Below are positions 6,758 through 14,987 of a DNA stretch of 17,936 nucleotides, piece after piece. The translations under genes were made by a program, and so were the position numbers. How positions within the stretch are numbered: the stretch's first letter is position 1; each line of letters begins with the position of its first letter. This DNA comes from Legionella genomosp. 1. GTDB lineage: Bacteria; Pseudomonadota; Gammaproteobacteria; Legionellales; Legionellaceae. The notes under the pieces were generated by a model. It was not told where the DNA came from, made no database searches, and saw nothing but the letters and a program-made list of their open reading frames with translations. The stretch covers positions 1-17,936 of the forward strand of contig CAMBDN010000020.1 of assembly GCA_945865355.1 (NCBI GenBank). Direction: 5' to 3'.

Positions 6758-7559
6758 TAGTTAAACCTATTTCCTGCGCGTCGTTTTTTTGATATGATGA
6801 CATACCGCGTGTATATTCTTGATGTAAGATATTCCGCGACAGAATTATAACGCATAAACGAACTAAAAGTTTACCGGCTGGTAAAAAAACTAGCCATTAT
6901 AAAAATCGAGGTAACCACTCACCACAATGCCCAATTTTCTGCGAACAGCTGGAGTTGAGCAAATGTTAATCAAGTTGTGGCGAGTTGTTACAAAACAGGA
7001 AGCGCTTCTTGAGGTAAAAGTACAAGGAAGCAACCCAGTACCAGAGTCAAATTGAATACGAACTCACCAGATACCCACGCATGCCAAACATGCTATAAAA
7101 CCCAGTATGAGCCTTACCCTATTAAGGCAACTCGCGTACGGTCTGTCGTTCAGAATCCGTCTATAAATTTGTTAATCAAGCGAATCAATAAAGCCTGTGG
7201 AAATCATCCACGACGTTTAGGCCATTTACCCGGTTTTGCAATTAAACTATTTATAGTCAAGTTCTTTCGGTTCGTATCTGAAATAAACCCCAAATTTTGG
7301 CGTAAATTTGCCATCAGAATGATGAAAAAATTGGGCGATACTTCGGGCTCGATATCAAGGTGTTGGGCAATGCTTAAAAATGATATCCCCTATCACACCA
7401 CCGGTGATGATATAGGCAAAACCTTTTTTTTCACATCATGTACAACCGTGTGATGAACAACGTTTACCTTTGCTGATGCTGAAAGTGCATACTGCAAGCG
7501 ATATCGAACCTTTACTATTTTTTTCTTAAGTAAAAAGCGCCCTAATTATGGGGTAAAAA
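6758..7559. other. Long intergenic region between rluC and rne; probable long rne leader
   Basis: These 800 bp hold no gene I can support. The best plus-strand promoter lies at the rluC end, so an rne mRNA could have a leader of more than 700 nt; in E. coli a 361-nt rne leader mediates autoregulation. Small hairpins are visible at 6870-6885 (TTTACC/GGTAAA), 7079-7093 (GCATG/CATGC) and 7389-7416 (imperfect, CCTAT/ATAGG outer stem). An 11-nt direct repeat TGTTAATCAAG occurs at 6964 and 7170. Two weak frames overlap as TTGA: 6927-7055 (42 codons from ATG) and 7052-7453 (133 codons from TTG, no Shine-Dalgarno, Lys/Arg-rich, unlike anything I know). The antisense strand has an open stretch of about 58 codons over roughly 7205-7385. 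Confidence 0.6.
6789..6817 (+). promoter_or_regulatory. Putative sigma70 promoter for rne
   Basis: TTGATA (6789-6794), a 17-bp spacer and TATATT (6812-6817) point toward rne, about 740 nt before its start codon. It is the best promoter match found in the region, but its distance from rne leaves room for a closer one that was missed. Confidence 0.45.
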
Positions 7560-9509
7560 ATGGAAAAAATGCTAATAAACGCGACACAAAGTGAAGAAAT
7601 TCGAGTCGCACTGGTAAAAGACAATCATTTGTACGATTTGGATATTGAATGCCCATCTGAAATCAAGAAAAAAGGCAATATCTATAAGGCTGTTGTTACT
7701 CGCAGAGAGCCTAGCCTAGACGCTGTTTTTGTTGAATACGGCTCCAAACGTCAAGGCTTCTTACCACTAAAAGAAATCGCACCAGAATACTTCAATAAAC
7801 GCGCTAACCATAACGAAGACGACAAACCTAATATTAGCTCCTTGCTGCGCGAGGGCCAAGAGCTGCTCATCCAAGTCGATAAAGAAGAACGCGGCAACAA
7901 AGGCGCTGCGCTGACAACGTTTATCACATTAGCCGGATGCTACTTGGTTTTAATGCCTAACAGTCCTCGTTCAGGCGGAATTTCGCGTCGCATTGAAGGC
8001 GATGATCGGGATGAGCTGAAAGAAACCCTTAACGCGTTGGAATTAAACGAAGACATGGGTCTCATCATTCGCACAGCCGGGGTTGGTAAAAGCCAAGAAG
8101 AATTGCAAGGCGATTTAGATATGCTATGTAACCAGTGGCAAGCCATTAAGAACGCCTATAGCACCCAACTCGCACCCTGTCTAATTCATCAAGAAGGTGA
8201 CGTGATCATTCGCTCAATTCGCGATAATTTACGTAAATCAATTGGTGAAATCATCATTGATGATCAAATTTCTTATGTAAAAGCCAAACACTACATTGAA
8301 CAAGTCAAACCAGACTTTCTACCTAACCTCAAATTATACAATAGCACGATTCCATTGTTCAATTTCTACCAGATTGAAAGTCAAATTGAAACCGCATTTC
8401 AACGTGAGGTTCTACTGCCATCTGGTGGCGCTTTGGTGATAGATCGCACAGAAGCTCTGGTCTCCATCGATATCAACTCAGCCAAGGCGACAAGTGGTTC
8501 CGATATTGAAACAACAGCACTCAACACAAATTTAGAAGCTGCCGACGAAATAGCCAGACAGCTACGACTACGTGACTTGGGTGGTTTAGTCGTTATTGAT
8601 TTTATTGATATGTCATCTAGTAAAAATCAACGTGACGTTGAAAATCGTCTTAAAGAGGCCTTGAAAGCTGACAGAGCCCGTATACAAGTTGGCCGTATTT
8701 CACGCTTCGGATTACTTGAAATGTCGCGTCAACGATTACGCTTATCGTTAGGTGAGACAGCACAAGAAGTCTGTCCACGTTGTGAAGGTCGTGGGACAGT
8801 TCGTAACATTCAATCGCATGTATTATCTATTATCCGCCTTATCGAAGAGGAGTCACTCAAAGATAAAACCGCTGAGGTACATGTACAATTACCCGTGGAA
8901 ATGGCTACATTTATCATTAATGAAAAGCGAGATTTTGTTCTGAATATTGAAAAACGCCATGGCGTAAGTGTTTTGATTGTTGCGAACCCTTATTTACACT
9001 CACCACACTACACCATCACACGACTCAAAGAAGACAATGTCGGCAAAAACAAGAAGCCTAGCTATGCTTTAATCCAACAACCAGAATTGGATATCGTACA
9101 TAGCAGCGAACAGAATCCTACCATCGCAGATGAGCCAGTGGTTAAGGCCTACGAAAGCCACCACTCCATCAAAAAACCAGAAACTGGGTTCTTTAAGCGT
9201 TTAATGAACAGCTTACTTGGACAAGGCAATAAAAATGATAAATCTAAGTCGATGCATGATCAAACAAAAAGTCACTTCAATTCAGATACAAAAGCCTCGT
9301 CCACGTCAACGCATCCCGCTAAAAGATCCTATCCACAACCGAATCGCAGACGACGTTCCAGCAATCCACAACAGCAAAATAGACCAGCTACAAACGCAAG
9401 CTCAGGTGCGCTACGTAAAAAGCAAAACCAAAGCGCTCGTGTTGTTCCGATTAAACCGGAAACAGCTAAGAAAAAATCAACGGTTAATAAAGATCAGCCT
9501 AGCGAGTAG
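7560..9509 (+). CDS. rne: Ribonuclease E with shortened C-terminal half
   Basis: Essential endoribonuclease for mRNA decay and rRNA/tRNA processing. The first 500 residues are the catalytic half: start MEKMLINATQ, S1 domain around 35-125, catalytic Asp304 (SIDINSAKAT) and Asp347 (VVIDFIDM), and the Zn-link CPRCEGRG (C405, C408). All lie one residue from the E. coli positions. The protein has 649 residues against 1061 in E. coli. The remaining tail of about 150 residues holds an amphipathic stretch at 541-556 (ETGFFKRLMNSLLGQG), a good candidate for the membrane-targeting helix, and a low-complexity Ser/Gln/Lys/Arg segment with RRRR at 596-599 that probably binds RNA. Extended degradosome scaffold sites are not obvious. 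GGGG lies 6 nt before the ATG. The gene is divergent from rluC. Confidence 0.96.
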   Translation: MEKMLINATQSEEIRVALVKDNHLYDLDIECPSEIKKKGNIYKAVVTRREPSLDAVFVEYGSKRQGFLPLKEIAPEYFNKRANHNEDDKPNISSLLREGQELLIQVDKEERGNKGAALTTFITLAGCYLVLMPNSPRSGGISRRIEGDDRDELKETLNALELNEDMGLIIRTAGVGKSQEELQGDLDMLCNQWQAIKNAYSTQLAPCLIHQEGDVIIRSIRDNLRKSIGEIIIDDQISYVKAKHYIEQVKPDFLPNLKLYNSTIPLFNFYQIESQIETAFQREVLLPSGGALVIDRTEALVSIDINSAKATSGSDIETTALNTNLEAADEIARQLRLRDLGGLVVIDFIDMSSSKNQRDVENRLKEALKADRARIQVGRISRFGLLEMSRQRLRLSLGETAQEVCPRCEGRGTVRNIQSHVLSIIRLIEEESLKDKTAEVHVQLPVEMATFIINEKRDFVLNIEKRHGVSVLIVANPYLHSPHYTITRLKEDNVGKNKKPSYALIQQPELDIVHSSEQNPTIADEPVVKAYESHHSIKKPETGFFKRLMNSLLGQGNKNDKSKSMHDQTKSHFNSDTKASSTSTHPAKRSYPQPNRRRRSSNPQQQNRPATNASSGALRKKQNQSARVVPIKPETAKKKSTVNKDQPSE

Positions 9510-9544
9510 CTGATAAATAACAAGATCCATCCCTTCCCTGTGAT

Positions 9545-9777
9545 AGAAATTTGAACTGGATTGTACCCACTACTCAAATTTCTAACGCGGATAAGGGGGT
9601 AGATCGAAGCAGATCTTAAAAATCTGCGCTCAGATTCGTATTGGGAATACTATAAAAATACGTTAGGGATATTCCCTAGAATCTAATGATATTTATTCAC
9701 CAATACATGAATGTCTATGCCTCAAATATAAAGATAAGTCAGCGTATTTCTATTTTTGATTACAACGATAGAAATAC
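9545..9777. repeat. Four hairpins in the convergent region between rne and the AnkH-like gene
   Basis: The 303-bp gap 9510-9812 holds no gene but is rich in inverted repeats: AGAAATTTGA/TCAAATTTCT (9545-9554 with 9574-9583); GCAGAT/ATCTGC (9609-9614 with 9622-9627); AGATTC plus GGGAATA with TATTCCC plus GAATCT (9632-9649 with 9670-9684); and GTATTTCTAT/ATAGAAATAC (9744-9753 with 9768-9777). All stems are perfect within the listed arms. None has a proper T-run, so they are not standard terminators, though some may end or stabilise the two converging transcripts. A composite of short palindromic repeats is the alternative. Confidence 0.6.
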
Positions 9778-9812
9778 CCTTCATGTCGTCTTTAAGGTAC
9801 CTGAAATTGGTT

Positions 9813-11225
9813 CTAAGACTCCTTTAGCCCAGTCGCAATAGGATTCACACCAATATTGGGGTTAACCCCACAATCATCGAGAAGTTTGAGTAAGTTATTC
9901 CCTTTTCGAGTCAGTCTTTTGATGCAGTAAATCTGTAAATAACTTTCTAGGATATAATAATAATCGGGTAAAGTAAGAATCGTTAAAATTTTCTCAGCAC
10001 GTTTCAGATGGTGGTTCTTGCGATCATCGCACGACTGGAATAGCACAGCTGCTAACATTGAGGCATAACTTGCCTTACGTATTGGATTCGCTAAATAGAA
10101 GCGCTGTATGCACTCATCAAGAGCACGATCTTGATCCCACGCCACCCAGTCCTCATAAAGGACCAATGCACGCTCAGGCGTAAATTGCGTATCCATTGTT
10201 AACTGCATGAGTGCATATGCCACAGGAACAATAGCTTGTATATTTGCCCAAGAACAGTTACCTGCAATCTGTGAATTAATAGGTATTTGCGCAAAGGGAA
10301 CTAAACCCAACTTCTGATTAATAACCTCATGATAATAATGGCGATCCTGTTTCTTATAAAGGAAATCCTGCACAAATTGAACATTAAATACCTCGGGACG
10401 TGTGATACGATAAATATTCACACTTCCTTCTTTCAAGCTGTTTTCACCCCTATCAATTTTCGCCCACCATTGCTGATAACGAATAAAACCAAGCGCATGA
10501 CCACGGCTTGCCGCTGGTAATATGAGCATTGGTGTTTTAATTAACTCGGTTAATTCAGCACGATGATCCGTATTTAACGACACTTGATGCTGAAATTGTA
10601 ACAAGCGATCAGCAACAGAAAAGGCATCCATCACAGCGTATAAGTACGGAAAATGTTGGCGCAAATGCTTGGTAGAATAACTACTGGTAAATCGACGCAG
10701 CGAATCTTTAATAACAGCCACGGTAAATTCAAGGATGAATCCCTCGTAGTTCAGCTCGATAAACTCCCCTGCTGCATTAACAATATCAACATCACCTTGC
10801 AGTTCAAAACGGTGTCCCAGTAACTTGGCATAAATAAAATCAAGTGCAAAATCTAGTTTTGCGCCATGCTGATAAAGCAAGTGCTTAATGCTATCTTGAC
10901 CACGTAAAACCGGATAAACCAACACGGCAAGTCCTGCCCGGGTAAAAGCATTGGGATTTGCGCCATTTTCTAGCAATAATCGTGACAATTCAACATCGTT
11001 ATTATCAACGGCCCAATGCAATGCAGTACGCCCAGTCACATCTGGCTTATTAATATCTACTTTGTGCCCAATTAACAGTTCAGCGATGTGAGTTTGGCGA
11101 GTAATAGCCGTTTCAATAAGCGGGGTAAAACCATACTCATCGATATCATCCAGCGATTCACCTTCGCGTAGATAAAGCTCAAAATCAGGAATACGGCGAC
11201 TGATAATATCGTTTGCTATTGTCAT
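9813..11225 (-). CDS. ankH: AnkH/LegA3-like ankyrin and cysteine-protease-like protein, probable Dot/Icm effector
   Basis: A 470-residue protein without signal peptide or membrane helix. Three ankyrin repeats lie at about 31-60, 64-93 (TGRTALHWAVDNN) and 97-125. The rest fits a cysteine-protease-like domain: SRGHALGFI (His243), WWAKIDRG (Asp258), NSQIAGNCSWAN (Gln319, Cys324). The order His-Asp-Gln-Cys is that of clan CE (Ulp/YopJ) proteases, so all key residues appear present. Length and architecture match Legionella AnkH/LegA3, a conserved effector that binds host LARP7; this match is from memory and not an alignment. The gene is last in a run from prmB, and its ATG directly follows the stop of the Ada-domain gene, with AAGGT upstream inside that gene. 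Secretion, host target and protease activity are inferred. Confidence 0.82.
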   Translation of the reverse strand: MTIANDIISRRIPDFELYLREGESLDDIDEYGFTPLIETAITRQTHIAELLIGHKVDINKPDVTGRTALHWAVDNNDVELSRLLLENGANPNAFTRAGLAVLVYPVLRGQDSIKHLLYQHGAKLDFALDFIYAKLLGHRFELQGDVDIVNAAGEFIELNYEGFILEFTVAVIKDSLRRFTSSYSTKHLRQHFPYLYAVMDAFSVADRLLQFQHQVSLNTDHRAELTELIKTPMLILPAASRGHALGFIRYQQWWAKIDRGENSLKEGSVNIYRITRPEVFNVQFVQDFLYKKQDRHYYHEVINQKLGLVPFAQIPINSQIAGNCSWANIQAIVPVAYALMQLTMDTQFTPERALVLYEDWVAWDQDRALDECIQRFYLANPIRKASYASMLAAVLFQSCDDRKNHHLKRAEKILTILTLPDYYYILESYLQIYCIKRLTRKGNNLLKLLDDCGVNPNIGVNPIATGLKES

Positions 11226-11828
11226 TTAAGGACCTTGTGGCTTAGGTGCTGAAGACATCTTCGGCATATTACCAAGACGCAACTGTTTTTCCATTTCCTG
11301 CTCACGCCTTTCATTATCGAACTCACGGCGTGCTTCTGTATTCAATGGCGGCTCAGGGCTCACGTTTGGATCAGTCCCATCAAAACGCTGATTATCAAGA
11401 TCAGGATGTTGTAAAATGCTATTTTGCAAAGCCCCTTCTGGCGCCGCTTGCTGCTTTTCATGATGCTCACGCGCATGTACCTTGGCGAGACGACGATGAC
11501 CTTGCTGTTCGGTGGCACGTTGATCCCAAGCCATTGTTTCCGTTTCGTCAACTAAAATTGAATCAATTTGCGTGGGTTTGCCTGGCGGTAAACGGCCAGG
11601 TATTTCAATGTCTGGACGGCAACGACCACAGGGTTTATAGGAAGCGAGTAGCGCCTGTTGAGCTGTTTCAAAGAACTCACAATGCTCAACTTTGGGTTTT
11701 TTAATTGAACACGTAGGACGACAAAAAACCCCTGTTGTTTTGGCGCCAACAAGAAAAACACCTTCGTATGCTGCATCTCGATCCAGCATCGCTTGGTAAT
11801 ATTGTTTTATACGTTTTGCTGTTAACAT
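11226..11828 (-). CDS. Stand-alone Ada-type zinc-binding domain protein with disordered C-terminal tail
   Basis: A 200-residue protein. Residues 1-75 are the Ada N-terminal zinc domain (RIKQYYQAMLDRDAAYEGVF, GVFCRPTC, YKPCGRCRP), with zinc-ligand cysteines at 36, 40, 67 and 70; in Ada, Cys38 removes methyl groups from DNA methylphosphotriesters. The AraC-type helix-turn-helix domain and the O6-methylguanine methyltransferase domain are both absent. The remaining 120 residues are polar, rich in Gln, Glu, Arg and Pro, and look disordered. The function is therefore open: DNA methylation sensing, zinc-dependent DNA binding, or something tied to the next gene. TGAGGA lies 5 nt before the ATG. Its TAA stop touches the ATG of the AnkH-like gene, so the two are co-expressed. 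Confidence 0.85.
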   Translation of the reverse strand: MLTAKRIKQYYQAMLDRDAAYEGVFLVGAKTTGVFCRPTCSIKKPKVEHCEFFETAQQALLASYKPCGRCRPDIEIPGRLPPGKPTQIDSILVDETETMAWDQRATEQQGHRRLAKVHAREHHEKQQAAPEGALQNSILQHPDLDNQRFDGTDPNVSPEPPLNTEARREFDNERREQEMEKQLRLGNMPKMSSAPKPQGP

Positions 11829-11859
11829 TGTTTCCTCAGCTATCAGCTTTTAGTATAAA

Positions 11860-12882
11860 TCATAAATAGTCTTTCTGCAGGATCTCCGCTATTTGTACGG
11901 CGTTTGTTGCCGCACCTTTACGAATATTGTCAGAGACAACCCATAAATTTAGGCCACATGGATGCGAAATGTCTTGTCTAATTCGACCAACAAACACTTC
12001 ATCATGCCCCACTGCGTGCGATATTGGTGTGGGGTATTTCAATTTTGACGGATCATCAATCACCTTTACACCTGGTGCTTTTGTCAATAATTGACGTGCC
12101 TGTGCCGCCGTCAATGGTGATTTTAACTCCAAGTGAATGGCTTCTGAATGCCCATAAAGCACAGGAACACGGACGGCAGTTGGATTAACTAAGATACTGT
12201 CATCCTCCAATATCTTCTTCGTTTCCCACACCATTTTCATTTCTTCACGGGTATACCCGTTATCTTCGAACTGATCAATGTGAGGTAACACATTAAAAGC
12301 GATTTGCTGAGGATAAACCGTTGGTTTAACGGGTATTCCATTCAATAATTCACCCATCTGCTTTATCAACTCCGAAACGGCTGCCTTACCTGTACCAGAA
12401 ACGGCTTGATAGGTCGCCACGTTGATACGAGCGATACCAACTGCATCATATAACGGTTTAAGAGCCACAACCATTTGGATGGTAGAGCAATTAGGGTTAG
12501 CAATAATGCCGCGATTGGTGTACTGTGCGATTCGCTGTGGATTGACTTCAGGCACCACCAATGGAATATCTTCATCGTAACGAAAACAAGACGTATTATC
12601 GATCACCACACAACCTGCGGCCGCAGCAATCGGTGCAAATTCCTTCGACACCGAACCACCTGCTGAAAAAAGCGCAATATCCACTTTGGTAAAATCGAAG
12701 GTAGCCAGATCAGCAACCTCTAGATGCTCGCGACAAAAAGTGACTGTTTTTCCTACTGAACGTGAGCTTGCCAGAGGGTAAAGCTTATCCACCGGGAAAT
12801 CACGCTCTTGTAACACCGTTAGCATTGCCTCACCCACAGCACCAGTGGCACCTACGACAGCTACGTTTAATTTTCTTGTCAT
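11860..12882 (-). CDS. asd: Aspartate-semialdehyde dehydrogenase
   Basis: A 340-residue NADPH-dependent enzyme converting aspartyl-4-phosphate to aspartate semialdehyde, the branch point to lysine/diaminopimelate, methionine and threonine. The N-terminal nucleotide-binding glycine motif is VVGATGAVGEAM. The catalytic cysteine is C132 in NPNCSTIQ and the active-site histidine is H245 in VLYGHSEAIHLEL, with Arg238 (AVRVP) for substrate binding. The sequence resembles the shorter Asd group typical of Gram-positives and many proteobacteria, not the 367-residue E. coli enzyme. GAGG lies 7 nt before the ATG, and the gene is 17 bp downstream of aroC. Diaminopimelate supply makes it likely essential for the cell wall. 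Confidence 0.95.
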   Translation of the reverse strand: MTRKLNVAVVGATGAVGEAMLTVLQERDFPVDKLYPLASSRSVGKTVTFCREHLEVADLATFDFTKVDIALFSAGGSVSKEFAPIAAAAGCVVIDNTSCFRYDEDIPLVVPEVNPQRIAQYTNRGIIANPNCSTIQMVVALKPLYDAVGIARINVATYQAVSGTGKAAVSELIKQMGELLNGIPVKPTVYPQQIAFNVLPHIDQFEDNGYTREEMKMVWETKKILEDDSILVNPTAVRVPVLYGHSEAIHLELKSPLTAAQARQLLTKAPGVKVIDDPSKLKYPTPISHAVGHDEVFVGRIRQDISHPCGLNLWVVSDNIRKGAATNAVQIAEILQKDYL

Positions 12883-12899
12883 TTCTAACCTCGTTAAAT

Positions 12900-13970
12900 T
12901 TATCGGTCTAGCAACATATTTTGCGCCTTGTGCCTTAAAAAATGATCTAGGATAACCAATGCCATCATGGCTTCAGCAATCGGCACCGCACGAAGACCCA
13001 CGCAGGGATCGTGTCGCCCTTTGGTAACAACAGTAATTTCTTCGCCTTGGGTATTAATTGACTTTCCAGGAGTAACAATGCTTGATGTTGGCTTCAACAC
13101 CATGCTCACTTCTAGCGGTTGCCCTGTCGAAATACCGCCGAGAATCCCTCCTGCATGATTGCTTAAAAACCCGTTGGCATTCATTTCGTCTCGATGCTCA
13201 CTTCCACGCTGTGTTACAGCAGAAAATCCCGCACCTATTTCAACACCTTTTACTGCATTAATTGACATCATTGCCGCAGCAAGTGTTGCATCCAGCCGAT
13301 CAAACACAGGATCACCGAGTCCTATTGGCACCCCGCGAGCCATTACCCCAATCCTAGCTCCAATCGAGTCACCATCACGGCGCAGTTCCTCAATATAATC
13401 AGCAAGCGCTGGTATTTGATGTTGATTTGGACAAAAAAATGGATTGTTATTAATGACAGCTTCATCTTCAAAGACAACGCTGATTGAACCCATTTGTTGC
13501 AAATAACCAACGATCTCAATGTTTAAATGACGCTGCAAATAAAGGCGAGCGATAGCGCCTGCCGCTACACGTGCTGCTGTTTCACGAGCAGACGACCGCC
13601 CACCGCCACGATAATCTCGATACCCATATTTATGATGATAAGTAAAATCAGCGTGTCCTGGACGAAACTGATCCTTGATGGATTCATAATCTCGACTACG
13701 TTGATCGCTATTTGGAATTAATAGAGCAATTGGCGTGCCAGTGGTGATGCCTTCAAATACCCCTGATAAGATTTGCACGATGTCATCTTCACGCCGTTGA
13801 CTGGTGTATTTTGACTGACCTGGTTTTCGTTTATCCAAAAAAGGTTGAATATCTGCTGTATTTAAATGCAACCCAGGCGGACAACCATCGACCACACAAC
13901 CAATGGCTGGACCATGGCTTTCACCAAATGTCGTCACTGTAAATAATTTACCAAATGTGTTTCCGCTCAT
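12900..13970 (-). CDS. aroC: Chorismate synthase
   Basis: A 356-residue flavin-dependent enzyme of the shikimate pathway that converts EPSP to chorismate, precursor of aromatic amino acids, folate and quinones. Signatures are MSGNTFGKLFTVTTFGESHG at the N-terminus, the loop RPGHADFTY, GGGRSSARETAARVAAG and, near the end, TKGRHDPCVGLRAVPIAEAM. Length matches the E. coli enzyme. The start overlaps the prmB stop by 4 bp (ATGA), a coupling also found in other gammaproteobacteria where prmB precedes aroC. Its own Shine-Dalgarno signal (AGGA about 12 nt away) is weak, in line with coupling. Confidence 0.97.
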   Translation of the reverse strand: MSGNTFGKLFTVTTFGESHGPAIGCVVDGCPPGLHLNTADIQPFLDKRKPGQSKYTSQRREDDIVQILSGVFEGITTGTPIALLIPNSDQRSRDYESIKDQFRPGHADFTYHHKYGYRDYRGGGRSSARETAARVAAGAIARLYLQRHLNIEIVGYLQQMGSISVVFEDEAVINNNPFFCPNQHQIPALADYIEELRRDGDSIGARIGVMARGVPIGLGDPVFDRLDATLAAAMMSINAVKGVEIGAGFSAVTQRGSEHRDEMNANGFLSNHAGGILGGISTGQPLEVSMVLKPTSSIVTPGKSINTQGEEITVVTKGRHDPCVGLRAVPIAEAMMALVILDHFLRHKAQNMLLDR

Positions 13971-14881
13971 TTCGCAAAATATTCCTTCAATTGTTGGCAG
14001 GTCAAAACAAACACCCCCTGCCCGCCTCGTTCAAAATCAAGCCAGGTAAAAGGGACTTGCGGATAAGCCTCAAGTAATGCTTCTTCGCTATTTCCAACCT
14101 CAACAATCAGAATACCATGATCGCTTAAATAGTCATGGGCACTCGCTAGAATTTTTTCTACTATTGCCAAGCCATTGTTTGTCGTCTCAAGAGCACCGTT
14201 TGGTTCATGCAAATATTCTGCGGGTAAGGTTTGCATTTCTTCATGACCAACATAAGGGGGGTTGCTCACAATAATATCATATCGGGCTGGAGGAACGGCA
14301 TTGAATACATCCGACTCAATCAGTGTCAATACATCTTGCACACCATGACGTTGCCGATTAATTTCAGCCACTTCTAACGCTTCTTTGGAGATATCTACTG
14401 CATCAACAACCGCACCAGGAAATGCGTAACAACAAGCAATAGCAATACAAGCGCTGCCGGTACATAAATCTAAAATATGCTCAACATCATCTGCAACAAT
14501 CCAAGGTGAAAACCCTTGGCCAATCAATTCGGCAATGGGAGAACGTGGAACGATGACGCGCTCATCAACGTAAAATGGTAAATCACAAAAATAAGCTTCA
14601 TGAGTCAAATAGGCAACAGGTACACGACTGATAATCCGTCGCTCTAATTGTTTACACAGCAATATTTTCTCATCTTTCGTCAACCGAGCCTTTAGTAGTA
14701 TAGGATCTGAATCGAAGGCTAACGAGAGGCTACCTAGAATAAGCGCTAATATTTCATCCCATACGTTATCGGTACCATGCCCATAGTAAAGGCCTGCTGC
14801 ATTGGCGCGGCTTATCCCAAAACGCAGAAAATCGATAATTGATTCGAAGTCTTGTGTAACAATTGTAAATGAGTCTGACAT
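13967..14881 (-). CDS. prmB: 50S ribosomal protein L3 glutamine N5-methyltransferase PrmB
   Basis: A 304-residue SAM-dependent methyltransferase of the HemK/PrmB group. The helical N-terminal domain carries the PrmB hallmark GHGTDNVWDE. SAM motif I is ILDLCTGSACIAIA (about 136-149) and the catalytic NPPY motif (SNPPYVG) is at about 207-210. PrmB methylates a glutamine of ribosomal protein L3 during ribosome assembly; PrmC, which acts on release factors, lacks the GHGTDN block. The frame is open up to a GTG at 14932, but ATG 14881 has GGAG at 5-nt spacing and gives a usual PrmB N-terminus, so I start there. It is followed by aroC with a 4-bp overlap. Confidence 0.95.
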   Translation of the reverse strand: MSDSFTIVTQDFESIIDFLRFGISRANAAGLYYGHGTDNVWDEILALILGSLSLAFDSDPILLKARLTKDEKILLCKQLERRIISRVPVAYLTHEAYFCDLPFYVDERVIVPRSPIAELIGQGFSPWIVADDVEHILDLCTGSACIAIACCYAFPGAVVDAVDISKEALEVAEINRQRHGVQDVLTLIESDVFNAVPPARYDIIVSNPPYVGHEEMQTLPAEYLHEPNGALETTNNGLAIVEKILASAHDYLSDHGILIVEVGNSEEALLEAYPQVPFTWLDFERGGQGVFVLTCQQLKEYFAK

Positions 14882-14987
14882 GTATACTCCAGAAGGGAAA
14901 CTGCTGAACGATGTAACGTCTAAATAGCCCACGAAAAGAACGTCATCCCAAATTCATTGAGACATTACTGCGCAAAAATCAAGAAGA

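Noticed and set aside
6870..6885. TTTACC-GGCT-GGTAAA hairpin as a terminator
   Set aside because: It has no T-run in the plus direction and only a weak one on the minus strand, and it lies upstream of both divergent genes, so a terminator makes little sense.
7205..7385. Minus-strand open stretch of about 58 codons opposite the rne leader (ends AKPGKWPKRRG)
   Set aside because: It looks somewhat protein-like but is closed upstream by a stop, lacks a clear start signal and matches nothing I know.
9217..9513. Plus-strand 98-codon frame in the 3' part of rne
   Set aside because: It is an out-of-frame shadow of the low-complexity RNase E tail.
11246..11704. Plus-strand 152-codon frame opposite the Ada-domain gene
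   Set aside because: The minus-strand frame has clear zinc cysteines, a Shine-Dalgarno signal and operon context; the plus frame has none.
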